This document shows positions 1 to 5,248 of a DNA stretch of 5,248 bases, piece by piece. This stretch comes from Aquificota bacterium. GTDB lineage: Bacteria; Aquificota; Aquificia; Aquificales; Hydrogenothermaceae. The stretch is taken from positions 1-5,248 of the forward strand of contig JAADDT010000043.1 in NCBI GenBank assembly GCA_013153765.1, written 5' to 3'. The notes under the pieces were generated by a model, which saw nothing but the letters and a program-made list of their open reading frames with translations, did not search any database and was not told the origin of the DNA. Within the stretch, counting starts at the first letter, position 1. The number at the start of each line of letters is the position of its first letter. Made by a program: the position numbers and the translations under genes.

Positions 1-1049
1 AACTCAAGCCTTTCCCCCTTTTTCCTTTCGTATCCCCCTTTCAGCTTTGCCTTTACCACCGGATTAAATACCTTTTCCTCCCCTGCCATCTTCCTTAAAG
101 CCGGTTTTACCATATTTTCAAAAACCACCATTGAAGCCACCGGATTACCGGGAATGCCGAAAAACAGCTTTTTACGGTCTTCACCCCAGACACCGAAGGC
201 AACGGGCTTGCCCGGTTTTTGCTTCACCTTCCAAAACAGGATGTCCACGCCCAAAACTTTAACAACAAAGTCCTTCACAAGGTCGTAATCCCCGACGGAT
301 ATACCGCCTGTGGTAAGCAGTACATCACAGCTTTTGGCGTATGAAAGTTTTTCTTCAATGTCCTCAGGGCTGTCTTTTGCAAACCCGAGTATGACAGGAA
401 CGGCTCCGGCGTTTAACACCTGCCCGTAGAGTGAATATGTATTGGAGGTTCTTATCTGGGACGGTTTTGTTATTGTTTCTGCCACGTCAACTATCTCATC
501 ACCGGTGGTAAGTATTCCTACCCTCGGTCTCTGGTAAACGGAAACGGTAGCCCTGTTTACGGACGATAAAATCCCCAGTTCAGCCGGTCTTATTTTCTTT
601 CCTTTTTTTATCAGCAGTTCTCCCTTTTTGTAGTCCCCTCCCTGAGGTCTGATGTTTGAGCCTTTAGGCAGTTCTTTAAAAATGAAAACCCTGTTCCCTT
701 CAACCCTGGTCAATTCCTTCTGGACAACCGTGTCAGCCCCTTCAGGTATTAACCCACCGGTGTATATGTAAGCGGCTTTTCCCTGCCCAATCTTTATCTG
801 ACCTCCACCTGCCCGTGAACTGCCCGTTATTTCCAGAACGACAGGACTGTCTTCTGTTGCTCCCTTTATGTCTTCGTATCTCACGGCAAAACCGTCCATA
901 CCGCTGTTGTCTGCAGGAGGATTGTCCCTGTCTGCGTGTATGTCCTCCGCAAGAACCCTTCCCAGTGCCTGGTTCAGGAATACCTTTTCCTGACCGAGCC
1001 TATTGGTGCTGTCAAGTATTATTTTCAGTGCTTCCTTAAAATCTATCAT
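1..1049 (-). CDS. moeA: Molybdopterin molybdotransferase MoeA (C-terminus off the left edge)
   Basis: MoeA inserts molybdate into adenylylated molybdopterin, releasing AMP, in the last step of molybdenum cofactor synthesis in the cytoplasm. The frame is open from an ATG at 1049 to the window edge, giving 349 codons; the family is about 400 residues, so roughly 50 C-terminal residues (most of domain IV) are missing. The translation begins MIDFKEALKII and carries the MoeA/gephyrin hallmarks in order: DNSGMDGFA (residues 47-55), TTGDEI (181-186), TGGISVGDYD (247-256), KPGKP (278-282) and PGNPVAS (300-306), the last four from the MogA-like nucleotide/pterin-binding domain. The usual DNSAMDGYA appears as DNSGMDGFA, a mild change. 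The start is supported by AGGGAG (complement of 1056-1061) six bases upstream. The ATG directly follows the TGA of the upstream carB gene, so translation is probably coupled. Identification is secure from the motifs; which of several possible MoeA paralogues this is cannot be told. Confidence 0.95.
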   Translation of the reverse strand, partial: MIDFKEALKIILDSTNRLGQEKVFLNQALGRVLAEDIHADRDNPPADNSGMDGFAVRYEDIKGATEDSPVVLEITGSSRAGGGQIKIGQGKAAYIYTGGLIPEGADTVVQKELTRVEGNRVFIFKELPKGSNIRPQGGDYKKGELLIKKGKKIRPAELGILSSVNRATVSVYQRPRVGILTTGDEIVDVAETITKPSQIRTSNTYSLYGQVLNAGAVPVILGFAKDSPEDIEEKLSYAKSCDVLLTTGGISVGDYDLVKDFVVKVLGVDILFWKVKQKPGKPVAFGVWGEDRKKLFFGIPGNPVASMVVFENMVKPALRKMAGEEKVFNPVVKAKLKGGYERKKGERLE

Positions 1050-2645
1050 TCACATCTCCCTGAATATTTCCTGAATTGGATTTACCATAAGCTCCCGTGT
1101 TTTATAGGAATGTATGGCTTCCACAGCCGCTTTTGCTCCCCTTACCGTGGTAAAGTAAGGTATTTTATGTTCAACCGCCGCCCTCCTGATGTAGTAAGCG
1201 TCAGACCTTTCCCTTTTCCCTGAGGGAGTGTTTATTATCATTCTTATCTCCCCGTTCCTTATCCTGTCCACTATGTTCGGTCTTTCTTCCGAAAGCTTGC
1301 TTACCCTCGTTGATGGAATGCCGTGTTCCTTCAGGTATTTATGTGTGCCTTTGGTTGCGTATATGGAAAATCCCATTTCAACCAGCTTACGGGCTATATC
1401 AACGACAGCCGGTTTATCCCTGTCGGCTACAGATATGAAAACGTTTCCCGTTTCGGGCAGTATTGAGCCTGCGGAAGCCTGTGCCTTCCAGAAGGCAAGC
1501 CCGAAATCTCTGTCTATTCCCATCACCTCACCTGTTGACTTCATTTCGGGACCGAGCAGTGGATCAACCTCAGGAAACCTGCTCCACGGAAAGACAACCT
1601 CCTTTATAGAGTAGTTTCTAAAACCCGCATCCCTGAAGTCGGTGGCAGGATGGGGATTTTTTATTTCAAACACTTCAGGCACTATCTCCCGTAGCTTTTT
1701 ACCTATCAGTATTTTTGATGCTATTTTTGCAAGGGGATAGCCTATAGCCTTGCTGACGAAAGGGACGGTTCTTGAAGCCCTCGGATTTACCTCTATCACG
1801 TAAATCTCCCCATCCTTAACCGCAAACTGGACGTTCATAAGTCCCTTTACGTTAAGTGCCTTTGCCAGTTTTTTTGTCTGTTCCTTTACCTGATTAACCG
1901 TCCTGTCTGGAAGTGTGTATGGGGGAATACAGGTGCCGCTGTCCCCCGAGTGGATGCCTGCCTCCTCAATATGCTCCATCACAGCCCCCACAAGCACATC
2001 TTCACCGTCGCAGACAGCATCAACGTCAAGCTCTATCGCATCTTCCAGAAAACGGTCTATCAAAAGGGGCTTGTCCTCAGATACAAGCACAGCTTCTTCA
2101 ATATACTGGAGCAGTTCTTCCCTGTCGTAAACGAGCCTCATAGCCCTACCACCAAGCACGTAAGAAGGTCTGACCAGCACGGGAAAGCCTATTTTTTCCG
2201 CAGTGGCTACCGCTTCTTCCTTTGAGCGGGCTATTCCACTTTCCGGCTGTTTTAGTCCCAGCTCCATTATTAACTGTCTGAACCTTTCCCTGTCCTCCGC
2301 AATGTCTATACTTTCGGGAGACGTGCCCAGTATTCTTATGCCGGCGTTCTGCAGGGGAACGGCAAGCTTTAACGGTGTCTGTCCCCCAAACTGCACCACC
2401 ACACCTTCCGGCTTTTCCTTTTCTATAATGTTTACCACGTCTTCGTAAACGATAGGCTCAAAAAAGAGTTTGTCTGAAGTATCGTAATCTGTAGAGACAG
2501 TTTCAGGATTACAGTTTACCATTATGGCTTCGTACCCTTCCTCCTTCAAAGCCCATACACAGTGGACGCAGGCATAATCAAACTCTACACCCTGACCTAT
2601 CCTGTTAGGACCGCTACCTAAAATGATTATCTTTCCCTTTTTCAT
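1050..2645 (-). CDS. carB: Carbamoyl phosphate synthase large subunit, C-terminal half (split CarB)
   Basis: This 531-residue protein corresponds to the second half of the ~1070-residue CarB. That half phosphorylates carbamate with ATP to give carbamoyl phosphate for pyrimidine and arginine synthesis. It starts at the internal repeat boundary of normal CarB: GSGPNRIGQGVEFDYACVH (residues 10-28) and NCNPETVSTDYDTSDKL (44-60) in the pre-ATP-grasp domain, RPSYVLGGRAM (159-169) and IEVNPRASRTVPFVSKA (284-300, with the E and N that bind metal) in the ATP-grasp fold, and DPLLGPEMKSTGEVMG (361-376). The MGS-like allosteric domain (about 400-531) has RPNIVDRI (455-462) and INTPSG (471-476). Glutaminase (carA), the N-terminal synthetase half and the oligomerisation domain must be encoded elsewhere. 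The ATG at 2645 has AGGGAG (complement of 2651-2656) five bases upstream and opens exactly where a half-protein should, so this is a natural split rather than a truncation. Aquifex is known to carry carB as two separate genes. Confidence 0.96.
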   Translation of the reverse strand: MKKGKIIILGSGPNRIGQGVEFDYACVHCVWALKEEGYEAIMVNCNPETVSTDYDTSDKLFFEPIVYEDVVNIIEKEKPEGVVVQFGGQTPLKLAVPLQNAGIRILGTSPESIDIAEDRERFRQLIMELGLKQPESGIARSKEEAVATAEKIGFPVLVRPSYVLGGRAMRLVYDREELLQYIEEAVLVSEDKPLLIDRFLEDAIELDVDAVCDGEDVLVGAVMEHIEEAGIHSGDSGTCIPPYTLPDRTVNQVKEQTKKLAKALNVKGLMNVQFAVKDGEIYVIEVNPRASRTVPFVSKAIGYPLAKIASKILIGKKLREIVPEVFEIKNPHPATDFRDAGFRNYSIKEVVFPWSRFPEVDPLLGPEMKSTGEVMGIDRDFGLAFWKAQASAGSILPETGNVFISVADRDKPAVVDIARKLVEMGFSIYATKGTHKYLKEHGIPSTRVSKLSEERPNIVDRIRNGEIRMIINTPSGKRERSDAYYIRRAAVEHKIPYFTTVRGAKAAVEAIHSYKTRELMVNPIQEIFREM

Positions 2646-2682
2646 ACTGTCTCCCTAAAGGATTTTAATAAAATAGTATAAC

Positions 2683-3243
2683 CTATCCGATGAACAGCCG
2701 TATCCCTGCCACGCCGTAAGCCCCCGCTTCAAGAACCTCTTTCACCCTTTCCTCCGTAATCCCTCCAAGTGCGTAAACAGGTAAAGACACTTTCTCCACA
2801 ACCTCCCTTAAACCTTCCAGACCTACAGGTTTCCCCTTGTTAGGTGTGCTGAAAATTGGGGAATAGGTTATGTAGTCAGCACCTTCCTGCTCTGCCCTTA
2901 CCGCTTCTTCAACGGTGTGGCAGGATTTCCCCACTATCAGGTCTGGAAACTTACGCTTTACAGCTTCCACCGGCAAACCGTTTGAAGGCAGGTGTACCCC
3001 GTTTGCCCCCACAAGCAGTGCAACGTCAAGCCGGTCGTTTATTATTAAGGTGGCGTCGTACCCTTTCAGTAGTTCCTGCATTTTTGATGCTAATTTATAC
3101 AGCTCCCCGGCAGACAGGTCCTTTTCCCTCAGCTGGAACATCCGTATTCCTGCCCGGAGCATACTTTTTATCTGCTCTTCAAAGTCTTTTTTAAACTGCT
3201 TCCTGTCCGTTATGGCGTAGTACTTTTTTAAAAACCTTTCCAT
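2683..3243 (-). CDS. ThiE/TenI-family protein (thiamin phosphate synthase-like)
   Basis: This 186-residue TIM-barrel protein belongs to the family containing ThiE, which joins the pyrimidine and thiazole halves of thiamin, and TenI, a thiazole tautomerase. Seen in the translation: YYAITDR (8-14), FQLREKD (36-42), LIINDRLDVAL (66-76), GVHLPSNGLP (82-91), VGKSCHTVEEA (104-114), YSPIFSTPNKGKP (127-139) and the phosphate-binding ALGGI (158-162). The QxR, ND and SPIF-T-NK positions resemble ThiE. However, the ThiE HLGQ(D/E)D motif, whose last Asp binds magnesium, is HLPSNG here, as in TenI (LPS), while the TenI catalytic His position is Pro. The exact reaction is therefore uncertain; automatic annotation would say thiamin phosphate synthase. 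The protein is slightly short for ThiE (about 210). The ATG at 3243 has AAGGGG (complement of 3248-3253) four bases upstream and shares its A with the stop of the preceding small gene. A 37-bp gap separates it from carB. Confidence 0.85.
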   Translation of the reverse strand: MERFLKKYYAITDRKQFKKDFEEQIKSMLRAGIRMFQLREKDLSAGELYKLASKMQELLKGYDATLIINDRLDVALLVGANGVHLPSNGLPVEAVKRKFPDLIVGKSCHTVEEAVRAEQEGADYITYSPIFSTPNKGKPVGLEGLREVVEKVSLPVYALGGITEERVKEVLEAGAYGVAGIRLFIG

Positions 3244-3341
3244 TATTCCCCTTTATCCAGATAGATTATCAGTCCGAATGCGGCAATTGCAAAGATCACC
3301 ATTCCTATCAGTATGACGGGAAACCAGAAGTCGGGATTCAT
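3243..3341 (-). CDS. Small single-pass membrane protein, 32 residues
   Basis: I do not recognise this gene. The ORF runs from ATG at 3341 to TAA at 3245-3243. The protein starts MNPDFWFPVILIG, continues as an unbroken hydrophobic stretch to about residue 27 (ending FGLIIYL) and closes with the charged tail DKGE. This fits one transmembrane helix with a short N-terminal end (Asp4) and a short charged C-terminal tail. Support for reality is strong for such a short ORF: a consensus GGAGG (complement of 3348-3352) six bases before the ATG, a stop codon sharing its last base with the ATG of the ThiE/TenI gene (TAATG), and hydrophobicity unlikely by chance. It is the first gene of the leftward cluster. 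Size and topology recall tiny accessory subunits of respiratory complexes, such as CydX, CcoQ or the small subunit of ba3 oxidase, but I see no specific signature and do not assign a function. Confidence 0.7.
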   Translation of the reverse strand: MNPDFWFPVILIGMVIFAIAAFGLIIYLDKGE

Positions 3342-3347
3342 CGCAAG

Positions 3348-3352
3348 CCTCC
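3348..3352 (-). promoter_or_regulatory. Shine-Dalgarno site GGAGG for the small membrane protein
   Basis: The complement of these bases reads GGAGG, a full match to the core anti-Shine-Dalgarno sequence, with six bases before the ATG at 3341. It is the best ribosome binding site in the window and is the main reason to call the 32-residue ORF a gene rather than leader sequence for the ThiE/TenI gene. Confidence 0.75.
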
Positions 3353-3362
3353 AGATTTGTGT

Positions 3363-3371
3363 TGGTATAAT
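3363..3371 (+). promoter_or_regulatory. Extended -10 promoter element TGGTATAAT
   Basis: TGGTATAAT matches the extended -10 consensus TGnTATAAT exactly, so a strong -35 box is not required, and none is evident 16-18 bases upstream. Transcription would begin near 3378, leaving a leader of about 20 bases before the Trm112-family ATG at 3401. It sits in the 59-bp divergent space and most likely drives the rightward gene pair. The promoter for the leftward cluster must also lie in or just beyond this space. AT-rich candidates exist on the other strand (TATTAT, complement of 3367-3372), but none has a convincing -35 partner. Confidence 0.55.
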
Positions 3372-3384
3372 ATTTTAAAATATT
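3369..3384. repeat. Perfect 16-bp AT-rich palindrome in the divergent promoter
   Basis: AATATTTTAAAATATT is identical to its own reverse complement over all 16 bases; symmetry stops at the flanking bases. It overlaps the end of the -10 element and the predicted transcription start of the rightward genes, and lies midway between the two divergent starts. It could be an operator for a dimeric regulator acting on both directions, or simply back-to-back AT-rich promoter elements. Only A and T occur, which makes a chance palindrome more likely than for a mixed sequence. Confidence 0.5.
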
Positions 3385-3400
3385 CCACTGGAGTAAATCT

Positions 3401-3595
3401 ATGATATACGAAGAAATTTTAAAAATTCTCGCCTGCCCCGAATGTAAGGGGGAGCTGGCATACCTTGAGGAACGGTTTATATGTGAAAGGTGCAGGCTTT
3501 CCTATCCTGTTGTTGACGGCATTCCGGACTTTCTGGTGGAAGATGCAAAGCCCTTATCTGAAGAAGAACTTAAAAAGCTGAAAGATGAAGGATAA
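3401..3595 (+). CDS. Trm112-family zinc-ribbon protein (YcaR/UPF0434-like)
   Basis: This 64-residue cytoplasmic protein matches the small Trm112/YcaR family. It begins [17 protein letters not shown], has paired cysteines C12/C15 and C28/C31 that should bind one zinc ion, and carries the family ending [11 protein letters not shown] (35-45), followed by a charged helix rich in Glu and Lys. Length matches the family (about 60 residues). In eukaryotes and archaea Trm112 activates several methyltransferases; the bacterial members are less well understood, so a partner-protein role here is inference. The ATG has GGAG (3390-3393) seven bases upstream and lies about 20 bases after the predicted transcription start. 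Its last 11 bases overlap the start of the solute-binding protein gene in another frame. No methyltransferase gene is visible next to it. Confidence 0.88.
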   Translation: MIYEEILKILACPECKGELAYLEERFICERCRLSYPVVDGIPDFLVEDAKPLSEEELKKLKDEG

Positions 3596-5248
3596 CATCT
3601 TAGCCCTGCTTAAAGCGTTAGTCCTTATAACCGTCCTTTTCCTTCCCATATACCTTATAACCCCTTCAGGTGAAACGGAAACAGGGGGAAATATAGTAAA
3701 GGTAAACCCTGACAGCTTTCAGGTTCAGGTAGGGAAGGAAGGGGGGATTTTGAAAAAAGCCCTTGCGGGAGATGCAAAAACCTTCAATCCGGTGATGGCA
3801 CAGGAAACAACATCAACAGCCGTTATAGGAGTACTGTTTAACGGTCTTACAAAGGTAAACGTCAAAACCCTCCTGCCTGAGCCTGACCTTGCCGAAAGAT
3901 GGGAAAGGGACGAAACGGGAACTGTCTGGAGGTTCTACATCAGGGAAGGGGCAAGGTGGTTTGACGGCAAGCCCGTAAGTGCAGACGATGTGGTCTTCAC
4001 GTATAACGAGATTTACTACAATCCGGACATACCCTCTTCTGCTAAGGATATGCTTATTGTTGACGGCAAAAAGTTCAAGGTAAGGAAGATAGACGACAGG
4101 ACTGTAGAGTTTGTGATACCCAAGCCCTTTGCACCGTTTCTTCAGGCGGTAGGTCAGCCAATCCTTCCCAGGCACGTCCTTGAAAAATACGTTAAGAACA
4201 AAACTTTCACCTCCGCATGGGGAGTGAACACCCCACCTGAACAGCTTATAGGGACAGGACCCTACAGGCTTGTAGAATACGTTATAGGACAGTATGCGGT
4301 TTACGAAAGGAACCCTTACTACTGGGAAAAGGACGTTAAGGGGCAAAAAATACCTTACATTCCCAAGGTAAAAGCCCAGATAATCGGTGACCCGGACGTC
4401 AGGCTTATAAAGTTCCTTGCGGGGGAGATAGATTACTACGGTGCAAGACCTACAGACCTGCCGGAATTACTTCCAAAATCCAAAAAAGGAAACTTTACCG
4501 TTTACAACCTGGGAGCCACACCCTCAACACTGTTTGTTGTGTTTAACCAGAACCCGAAAGCTCCCATTGCCAGACACAAACTAAAATGGTTCCAAAACAC
4601 CAAGTTCCGTCAGGCAATATCATACGCAACGGACAGGAAAGGGATAATAAACATAGCTTACAACGGGCTTGCATATCCCATATACACAGCCGTTACCCCT
4701 GCAAACAGGAGGCTTTTTGATGAGGATTACTACCCTAAATACCCTTACAACCTGAAAAAGGCAAAACAGCTCCTTCTGGAGATAGGCTTTAGGGAAGGGA
4801 AGGACGGATACCTGTACGACAGTGAAGGACACAGGCTTGAGTTTACCCTGCTTACAAACGCCGGAAACAGGGAAAGGGAAATAATAGGAAACATACTGAA
4901 GGACGACCTGAGGAGGATAGGGATACAGGTAAACTTTCAGGCGATAGACTTTAACAATCTGGTAAGCCGTCTGATGTCAAGCTACGACTGGGAGGCTGTT
5001 ATTATCGGTCTTACAGGAAGTATAGACCCGTACTTCGGTCAGAACGTATGGCTTTCTTCAGGACACCTTCACATGTGGCACCCTAACCAGAAAAAGCCTG
5101 CAACCCGGTGGGAAGCTGAGGTTGACAGACTGTTTAAAATGGCGGCTGTTGAGCTTGACCCTAAAAAAAGGGACGAGCTTTACAAAAAAGCCTTCAGAAT
5201 AATAGGTGAGCAACAACCTATGATCTTTATCGCCGCTCCGGAAGAACT
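3585..5248 (+). CDS. Family 5 extracellular solute-binding protein (peptide/nickel ABC type), C-terminus off the right edge
   Basis: The open frame gives 554 codons to the edge with no stop; the family (DppA/OppA/NikA-like) is usually 500-600 residues, so little is missing. Such proteins capture peptides or other solutes outside the membrane for an ABC importer. Recognisable segments are [17 protein letters not shown] (127-143), [10 protein letters not shown] (223-232), YERNPYYW (240-247), LAGEIDYYG (278-286) and [11 protein letters not shown] (341-351), all typical of SBP_bac_5. The N-terminus has a hydrophobic segment at about residues 5-25 after MKDN, but no clear signal-peptidase site and no lipobox; no cysteine occurs in the visible protein. 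It may therefore stay anchored by this helix. The ATG at 3585 lies inside the Trm112-family gene, eight bases before its stop codon, and has no clear Shine-Dalgarno site. No later ATG, GTG or TTG occurs in frame before the hydrophobic segment, so translation is probably coupled. No permease or ATPase gene lies within the window, and the substrate cannot be inferred. Confidence 0.9.
   Translation, partial: MKDNILALLKALVLITVLFLPIYLITPSGETETGGNIVKVNPDSFQVQVGKEGGILKKALAGDAKTFNPVMAQETTSTAVIGVLFNGLTKVNVKTLLPEPDLAERWERDETGTVWRFYIREGARWFDGKPVSADDVVFTYNEIYYNPDIPSSAKDMLIVDGKKFKVRKIDDRTVEFVIPKPFAPFLQAVGQPILPRHVLEKYVKNKTFTSAWGVNTPPEQLIGTGPYRLVEYVIGQYAVYERNPYYWEKDVKGQKIPYIPKVKAQIIGDPDVRLIKFLAGEIDYYGARPTDLPELLPKSKKGNFTVYNLGATPSTLFVVFNQNPKAPIARHKLKWFQNTKFRQAISYATDRKGIINIAYNGLAYPIYTAVTPANRRLFDEDYYPKYPYNLKKAKQLLLEIGFREGKDGYLYDSEGHRLEFTLLTNAGNREREIIGNILKDDLRRIGIQVNFQAIDFNNLVSRLMSSYDWEAVIIGLTGSIDPYFGQNVWLSSGHLHMWHPNQKKPATRWEAEVDRLFKMAAVELDPKKRDELYKKAFRIIGEQQPMIFIAAPEE

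Noticed and set aside
815..1223. Plus-strand ORFs of 74 and 95 codons opposite moeA and the end of carB
   Set aside because: They lie antisense to strongly recognised genes, have low-complexity Pro/Cys-rich translations and lack ribosome binding sites.
1228..1614. Plus-strand 128-codon ORF opposite carB
   Set aside because: It is fully antisense to the conserved MGS-like and linker regions of carB; no family resemblance, so a shadow frame.
2675..2680. TATACT on the minus strand in the 37-bp gap before carB as an internal promoter
   Set aside because: No matching -35 box at the right distance and no extended -10 TG; the gap is short and fits co-transcription.
2646..2682. Intrinsic terminator between the ThiE/TenI gene and carB
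   Set aside because: The gap is AT-rich but holds no GC-rich stem followed by a T run in either direction.
3813..4346. Minus-strand 177-codon ORF within the solute-binding protein gene
   Set aside because: The opposite frame encodes clear SBP_bac_5 motifs over the whole span; the antisense product shows no recognisable domain.
4620..4832. Minus-strand 70-codon ORF within the solute-binding protein gene
   Set aside because: Antisense shadow of conserved coding sequence, with no independent start signal.

Overview
The window looks like chromosomal DNA from a thermophilic bacterium, most likely of the Aquificota (Aquifex/Persephonella/Thermovibrio-like lineages). The main clue is a stand-alone gene for only the C-terminal half of carbamoyl phosphate synthase large subunit, a split known from Aquifex. 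Also consistent are heavy use of AGG/AGA for Arg and ATA for Ile, charged-rich proteins, purine-rich Shine-Dalgarno sites and very tight gene packing. This placement is inferred from memory of those genomes, not from a search.

Layout. A minus-strand cluster runs leftward from about 3341 to beyond position 1: a 32-residue single-pass membrane protein (3341-3243, too short for ordinary gene calling), a ThiE/TenI-family protein (3243-2683), carB C-half (2645-1050) and moeA (1049 to beyond the left edge). The junctions are TAATG (stop and start share one base), a 37-bp gap, and TGA immediately followed by ATG, so the four genes probably form one transcript with translational coupling. A plus-strand pair runs rightward from 3401: a Trm112-family zinc-ribbon protein (3401-3595) and a family 5 extracellular solute-binding protein (3585 to beyond the right edge) that overlap by 11 bp.

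The two groups diverge from a 59-bp intergenic space (3342-3400). It holds a clear extended -10 element for the rightward genes and a perfect 16-bp AT-rich palindrome overlapping it. No terminator, RNA gene, mobile element or CRISPR array is visible, and no stretch over 300 bases lacks a gene.

Function. The leftward cluster mixes pyrimidine/arginine synthesis (carB), thiamin metabolism (ThiE/TenI) and molybdenum cofactor synthesis (moeA), the kind of unrelated-pathway operon common in compact Aquificota genomes. Most of the window is ordinary metabolism and I do not see a clear new multi-gene system. The points most worth a second look are the unannotated small membrane protein, the hybrid active site of the ThiE/TenI protein, the membrane-anchored and cysteine-free solute-binding protein, and the palindrome over the divergent promoter.
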